Below, in pieces: positions 59,822-64,000 of a DNA stretch of 64,000 bases. This stretch comes from Thalassobius sp047123305. GTDB lineage: Bacteria; Pseudomonadota; Alphaproteobacteria; Rhodobacterales; Rhodobacteraceae. Positions within the stretch are counted from its first letter, which is position 1. Each line of letters begins with the position of its first letter. The notes under the pieces are model-generated. The model was not told the DNA's origin, searched no databases, and saw nothing but the letters and a program-made list of their open reading frames with translations. The position numbers and the translations under genes are program-made. The stretch spans positions 1,736,001 to 1,800,000 of the forward strand of contig NZ_CP138918.1 of assembly GCF_047123305.1 (NCBI RefSeq), written 5' to 3'.

Positions 59822-60919
59822 TTAACCCTCCTTCTTGGTGTTGAGGGCCAGGAAGATCCGCTCCAGCGGCATCCGCACCATATTGTCGAGCGCACCGGTG
59901 AACATGATGACCAGCGCCTGGATCACGATGATCAGCTCACGCGGGATGTCGGTCCACAGCGCCAGTTCTGCGCCGCCCTGATAGAGGAAGCCAAACAGGA
60001 TGGCCGCCAGGAACACACCGAAGGGGTGGTTGCGGCCCATCAGCGATACAGCGATTCCGATGAAACCTGCACCTTCAACCGCGTTCAGAACCAGACGTTC
60101 GGCCTCGCCCTGGACGTTGTTGATCGCCATCATGCCAGCCAGACCGCCCGAGATCAGCATGGCAAACATGGTGATTTTGAAAGGGGAGATACCGGCGTAG
60201 CGGGCGCCGCTTTCGGATTTGCCGAAGGCGCGCAGCTCAAAGCCGAAACGGGTGCGCCAGATCAGCGCCCAGACCGCGAAACAGGCGATAATGGCGATAA
60301 TCAGGCTGACGTTAGCCGGGGCTGACTTGGAGAAGTTGATGCCAATGGGCGCCAGGATCTCATGCAGGCTGGGCAGGTTGGTGGCTTCGGGGAACCGGGC
60401 CGAGGCCGGGTCCATCGTGCCCTTGGGGCGCAGCTGGTTGACCAGAACGTAGTTCAGCAGCGAGGCTGCGATGAAGTTGAACATGATCGTGGTGATCACC
60501 ACATGGCTGCCGCGACGGACTTGCAGATAGGCGGGGATTGCCGCCCAGGCTGCGCCAAACAGGGCGGCCGCGCCAGCACCGGCCAGAACTGCCAAGGACC
60601 AGTGGGGCCAGGGAATGAACAGGCAGACAAGGGCAACACCCAGCCCGCCCAGCATCGCCTGACCTTCGCCACCGATGTTGAACAGGCTGGCGTGGAAGGC
60701 CACGGCCACCGCAAGGCCGGTGAACATGAAATTGGTTGCATAGTAGAGCGTGTAGCCCCAGCCATAGCTGGATCCCAGCGCGCCGGAGATCATCAGTTTC
60801 ACCGCGGCAATCGGGTCTTCGCCAATGGCAAGGATAACAATTGCCGAAATCAGCGCGGCCAAGACCAGCGAGATCAGCGGGATCAGGACCACATCGGCCC
60901 ATTTAGGCATCTTGTCCAT
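59822..60919 (-). CDS. ABC transporter permease, BMP/nucleoside importer type (first)
   Basis: 365 residues with about nine helices. FTGLAVAVAFHASLFNIGGEGQAMLGGLGVAL and FGKSESGARYAGI are conserved in this permease branch. It shares one base with the stop of the ATP-binding subunit gene (TGATG). It pairs with the second permease to form the channel. Confidence 0.9.
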   Translation of the reverse strand: MDKMPKWADVVLIPLISLVLAALISAIVILAIGEDPIAAVKLMISGALGSSYGWGYTLYYATNFMFTGLAVAVAFHASLFNIGGEGQAMLGGLGVALVCLFIPWPHWSLAVLAGAGAAALFGAAWAAIPAYLQVRRGSHVVITTIMFNFIAASLLNYVLVNQLRPKGTMDPASARFPEATNLPSLHEILAPIGINFSKSAPANVSLIIAIIACFAVWALIWRTRFGFELRAFGKSESGARYAGISPFKITMFAMLISGGLAGMMAINNVQGEAERLVLNAVEGAGFIGIAVSLMGRNHPFGVFLAAILFGFLYQGGAELALWTDIPRELIIVIQALVIMFTGALDNMVRMPLERIFLALNTKKEG

Positions 60920-62460
60920 CAGGCGGCTCCTCCGTTTCCGGCAACACCGGCCATCAGCAGGCCAAGTTCTTGTGCATTGGTTTCTTCAGGCATCCGTTCG
61001 CCCATGATCTGACCGTCAAACATCACGGCGATCCGGTCCGAGAGGCTCATGATCTCGTCCAGTTCGACCGAGACGAGCAGGATGGCTTTGCCCTGATCGC
61101 GCAGTTCGATGATCTGTTTGTGAATGAATTCAATCGCGCCGATGTCGACGCCGCGGGTCGGCTGACCTACCAGCAACAGGTCTGGGTTACGCTCGATCTC
61201 ACGGGCGACCACGATTTTCTGCTGGTTCCCGCCCGAGAAGTTCTTAGCCGCAAGCCATGGCAGCGGCGGGCGGACGTCGAACTTGTCCATTTTGCGCTGG
61301 GTGTCTTCGCGCAGCGCGGCGTTGTCCATGAGAAGTGCGTTTTTCTGGTACTTCTCGTCGTGGTGATAACCAAAGGCGACGTTTTCCCAGGCGTGGAAGT
61401 CCATGATCAGACCTTCGCTCTGGCGGTCTTCGGGCACGTGGGCGATGCCACGGGCCCGGCGCGAGCGGCCATCAGAATTGGCGCCGGTCAGATCCAGCTC
61501 TTGGCCGTTCATGGTGATCTGGCCAGTGCCAGAAATCATGCCGCCCAGCACTTCCATCAGTTCAGACTGGCCGTTGCCGGCCACACCGGCAATGCCGAGG
61601 ATTTCCCCGGCGCGGATGTTGAGCGACACGTCTTTCAGGCGTTGCACACCTTTATCGTCGGTGACCGAGAGGTTCTTGACCTCCAGAATGGTCTGGGCGG
61701 GTTGCGCTGGGGCCTTTTCGACCTGCAACAGCACCTTCCGGCCGACCATCAGCTCTGCCAGATGTTCGGGGCTGGTTTCTGAGGTCTTCACTGTGGCGGT
61801 CATCTGGCCACGGCGCATCACGCTGACGGTGTCAGTGATGTCCATGATTTCACGCAGCTTGTGCGTGATCAGGATGATCGTTTTGCCCTCTTCCCGCAGA
61901 CGGTCCAGAATGCGGAACAGCTGGTCGGCCTCTGCCGGAGTCAGTACACCGGTGGGCTCATCAAGGATCAGGATTTCGGCGTGGCGGTAGAGGGCCTTCA
62001 GGATCTCAACCCGCTGCTGATGCCCAACCGAGAGGTTTTCGATCAGCGCGTCAGGATCAACGTTCAGCTCGTACTCTTTGGCCAGATGTTTCAGCTCTTT
62101 GCGGGCTTTCGCCAGCGAGGGGCGCAACAGCCCACCGTCTTCGGCGCCGAGGATGATGTTTTCCAGAACGGTGAAGTTCTCGACCAGCTTGAAGTGCTGG
62201 AACACCATGCCGATCCCGGCCGAGATGGCGGCCTGGCTGTCCGGGATCAGGGTCTTGTTGCCCTTGATGAAAATCTCGCCTTCATCGGCCTTGTAGAAGC
62301 CGTAGAGGATCGACATCAGCGTCGACTTGCCTGCGCCGTTTTCGCCGATGATGCCGTGGATCGTTCCCGGTTGCACCGAGATCGAAATGTCCTTGTTAGC
62401 CTGGACCGGGCCAAAGGCTTTGGAGATGCCTTTGAGTTCTAGTGCCGGTGTTGACGTCAC
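60919..62460 (-). CDS. ABC transporter ATP-binding protein, BMP/nucleoside importer type
   Basis: 513 residues with a GTG start (62460) after GGGGGAATAAGC. Two ABC domains: the first has GENGAGKST and LSVGHQQRVEILKAL, the second a degenerate Walker A (GVAGNGQSE) with FSGGNQQKIVVAREIERNPDLLLVGQPTRGVD. Such fused tandem ATPases with one weak site are usual for sugar/nucleoside-type importers. It is separated from the binding-protein gene by 308 bases and a terminator. Confidence 0.92.
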   Translation of the reverse strand: MTSTPALELKGISKAFGPVQANKDISISVQPGTIHGIIGENGAGKSTLMSILYGFYKADEGEIFIKGNKTLIPDSQAAISAGIGMVFQHFKLVENFTVLENIILGAEDGGLLRPSLAKARKELKHLAKEYELNVDPDALIENLSVGHQQRVEILKALYRHAEILILDEPTGVLTPAEADQLFRILDRLREEGKTIILITHKLREIMDITDTVSVMRRGQMTATVKTSETSPEHLAELMVGRKVLLQVEKAPAQPAQTILEVKNLSVTDDKGVQRLKDVSLNIRAGEILGIAGVAGNGQSELMEVLGGMISGTGQITMNGQELDLTGANSDGRSRRARGIAHVPEDRQSEGLIMDFHAWENVAFGYHHDEKYQKNALLMDNAALREDTQRKMDKFDVRPPLPWLAAKNFSGGNQQKIVVAREIERNPDLLLVGQPTRGVDIGAIEFIHKQIIELRDQGKAILLVSVELDEIMSLSDRIAVMFDGQIMGERMPEETNAQELGLLMAGVAGNGGAA

Positions 62461-62768
62461 GCTTATTCCCCCATTCAGGAAGTCGGTCCTGCGGATATCC
62501 TCCCGCTTGCAGACCGCTCAATTTCTGGCCACCCTCCGTGGCCGTGTCGTTCGGATCTCCGCGGCGAAAGCCCTGTCAGGCCGTCGGGGCGGAAAACATC
62601 TGATCAGGCGGGGCTGGATCGGCGGACAGGTAGGCAAAGAGCCCTGCCTGCACATCGTCTTCGATCCGGCCCGCGGGCCTTGGAATGTCTCTGTCGGGAA
62701 GTGTCCCCATCCCCTAAAAGAAAGGGCCGCGCCAACGCGGCGCGGCCCCGCATCTCAACTCAGCAGAA
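62461..62768. other. Intergenic region between the binding protein and ATPase genes
   Basis: 308 bases. At the right it holds the hairpin terminator (62724-62748). The rest is a G/C-rich leader to the ATPase gene, in which I see no gene, no small RNA with clear signals and no strong promoter. Confidence 0.5.
62724..62748 (-). terminator. Hairpin terminator after the binding-protein gene
   Basis: Perfect 10-bp stem GGGCCGCGCC (62724-62733) / GGCGCGGCCC (62739-62748), followed on the minus strand by TTTCTTTT. It probably reduces read-through so that binding protein is made in excess of the membrane parts. Confidence 0.82.
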
Positions 62769-63764
62769 TTAGAACTGCAGTGCTGAGCAGCTTTCGTTTT
62801 CAGCGTAGTTTTCAACCTTGATCTCGCCGCTGATGATGCCAGCGGAAGCGGCGTCAACTGCTGCGGTCATGTCGGCCGAGACCAGAGCTGCGTTGTTGTC
62901 GTCCAGAGCTACACCAACACCTTCCGAGGCCAGGTCCAGACCGATGAAACCGGTCTTCAGGTCTGCGCCGTCTTTCAGAGCGTTGTAAACGGCGACGTCA
63001 ACACGCTTCATCATCGAGGTCAGAACTTTGCCCGGGTGCAGGTGGTTCTGGTTGCTGTCCACGCCGATCGACAGGATGCCTTCGTCGGCTGCGGTCTGCA
63101 GAACACCGATGCCAGTGCCGCCAGCGGCTGCGAAGACAACGTCAGCGCCCTGGCTGATCTGTGCTTTGGTCAGCTCGGAGCCTTTTACCGGGTCGTTCCA
63201 GGCTGCCGGGGTGGTGCCGGTCATGTTGGAGACAACGGTCGCGTCGGGGTTAACCGATTTCACACCCTGGGCGTAACCACAGGCGAATTTGCGGATCAGC
63301 GGGATGTCCATGCCGCCGATGAATCCAACGGTGCCAGATTTCGATGCTTTACCCGCCATAACACCGGCAAGGTACGAACCTTCGTGCTCGGCAAAGGAAA
63401 TGGTCTGAACGTTCGGCTGGTTGGCCCAACCGTCGATGTTCACGAACTTGGTGTCCGGATAGTCAGGTGCAACAGTTTCGATCGGGGTGGTCATGGCGAA
63501 ACCCATGGTCACGATCGGGTTTGCACCGGCTTCGGCAAAGCGGCGCAGGGCCTGCTCACGCTGAGCTTCGGACTGCAGTTCGATTTCCAGATACTTGCCG
63601 CCGGTTTCGTTTGCCCAACGCTCGGCGCCGTTGAAGCCCGCTTCGTTGAAGGATTTGTCGAATTTACCGCCGAGGTCGAAAATCACGGCCGGCTCGGCTG
63701 CCACGGCACCGGCAGACAGTGCAACGGTGGCGGCGGCGCCCAGGAATTTCTGCATCAGAGTCAT
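62769..63764 (-). CDS. BMP family ABC transporter substrate-binding protein
   Basis: 331 residues from ATG 63764, with GGGAG upstream. A signal peptide (about 1-23, MQKFLGAAATVALSAGAVAAEPA) is followed by the basic membrane protein fold: VIFDLGGKFDKSFNEAGFNGAERW, GFAMTTPIETVAPDYPDTKFVNIDG and GKASKSGTVGFIGGMDIPLIRKFACGYAQGVK. Such periplasmic proteins bind purine nucleosides in known cases. The ligand here is inferred from the family only. Confidence 0.92.
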   Translation of the reverse strand: MTLMQKFLGAAATVALSAGAVAAEPAVIFDLGGKFDKSFNEAGFNGAERWANETGGKYLEIELQSEAQREQALRRFAEAGANPIVTMGFAMTTPIETVAPDYPDTKFVNIDGWANQPNVQTISFAEHEGSYLAGVMAGKASKSGTVGFIGGMDIPLIRKFACGYAQGVKSVNPDATVVSNMTGTTPAAWNDPVKGSELTKAQISQGADVVFAAAGGTGIGVLQTAADEGILSIGVDSNQNHLHPGKVLTSMMKRVDVAVYNALKDGADLKTGFIGLDLASEGVGVALDDNNAALVSADMTAAVDAASAGIISGEIKVENYAENESCSALQF

Positions 63765-63844
63765 AATACTCTCCCATAGTGTTGATCACGGGGTTGCTTG
63801 GCGCAACCTCCGGCAATTGAGCAGATCAGGTCTGTCCAACCCAG

Positions 63845-63874
63845 ATTTAGGCCGCAGCCAAGCGCTAGGGTCAA
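63845..63874 (-). promoter_or_regulatory. Candidate promoter of the binding-protein gene
   Basis: Minus strand TTGACC (63874-63869) and CTAAAT (63850-63845) with an 18-base gap, about 80 bases before the start codon. Confidence 0.4.
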
Positions 63875-63974
63875 CAGGAAACTGACAGATTATCTTTGAC
63901 TACACGGTCAAATTCTTGCTGTCCAAGGGTTATTGCCTGTTCAGCGGGCGGCTGAATATCAGCGCGCCTACCCG

Positions 63975-63989
63975 TTGACCAATGGTCAA
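63975..63989. promoter_or_regulatory. Palindromic operator-like site upstream of the BMP importer
   Basis: TTGACC-AAT-GGTCAA, perfect 6-bp arms, about 210 bases upstream of the binding-protein start, at the window edge. Confidence 0.4.
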
Positions 63990-64000
63990 GCGGTAGTAAT

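Overview
The window looks like the chromosome of an alphaproteobacterium of the order Rhodobacterales, most likely the Roseobacter group (Phaeobacter/Leisingera/Ruegeria-like). The evidence is the gene content and order: mdh, sucCDAB, lpdA and sdhCDAB lie close to ethylmalonyl-CoA pathway genes (malyl-CoA thioesterase, mesaconyl-CoA hydratase, ethylmalonyl-CoA mutase, crotonyl-CoA carboxylase/reductase). The GC content is high, the genes are tightly packed with many ATGA overlaps, and NnrU and DUF1737 neighbours are present. I see no rRNA, tRNA, CRISPR array, prophage or insertion sequence.

Layout. 1-835: end of a capsule/polysaccharide ABC export locus. 1038-6279: nhaA, a uracil-DNA glycosylase-like gene, an SseB-like gene, a glyoxylate/hydroxypyruvate reductase with a VOC protein, and a divergent LysR regulator. 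6283-11992 (minus): the cell-elongation operon mreB-mreC-mreD-mrdA-rodA. 12275-17035: rlmJ, a zinc-ribbon membrane protein, then ftsE-ftsX-plsC and a flavin-binding protein. 17081-20509: a PepSY membrane protein with a small partner, and an ABC-F ATPase preceded by a probable leader-peptide attenuator. 20713-31278 (minus): lpdA, a glycosyltransferase, sucB, sucA, sucD, sucC and mdh. 31442-40768: a TSUP permease, malyl-CoA thioesterase, nnrU, mch, an M48 protease and sdhCDAB with a lipoprotein gene inside. 40871-48638: accessory metabolism (FAD dehydrogenase, DUF1989 protein, SHMT-like enzyme with LysR regulator, deoD, GNAT, acylphosphatase) with several very small genes. 48846-53773: ecm, a PlsB-like acyltransferase and ccr. 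53927-58552: a small-protein/helicase/SDR operon and a TIGR02186-TSUP pair. 58808-63764 (minus): a BMP-type (nucleoside-like) ABC importer.

Functionally, the centre of the window joins the TCA cycle (2-oxoglutarate dehydrogenase, succinyl-CoA synthetase, succinate dehydrogenase, malate dehydrogenase) with the ethylmalonyl-CoA route for acetyl-CoA assimilation, whose products (glyoxylate, succinyl-CoA, malate) feed that cycle. A matching pair of TGTGATCACA palindromes, 21 bp centre to centre, lies upstream of both sucC and sdhC. This suggests one unidentified regulator controls both operons.

The most interesting items are these paired operators, the 18-residue leader peptide plus terminator ahead of the ABC-F gene, CTGC-N3-GCAG (PhaR-like) sites ahead of an orphan 48-residue protein gene, a dispersed intergenic repeat family, and several small genes.
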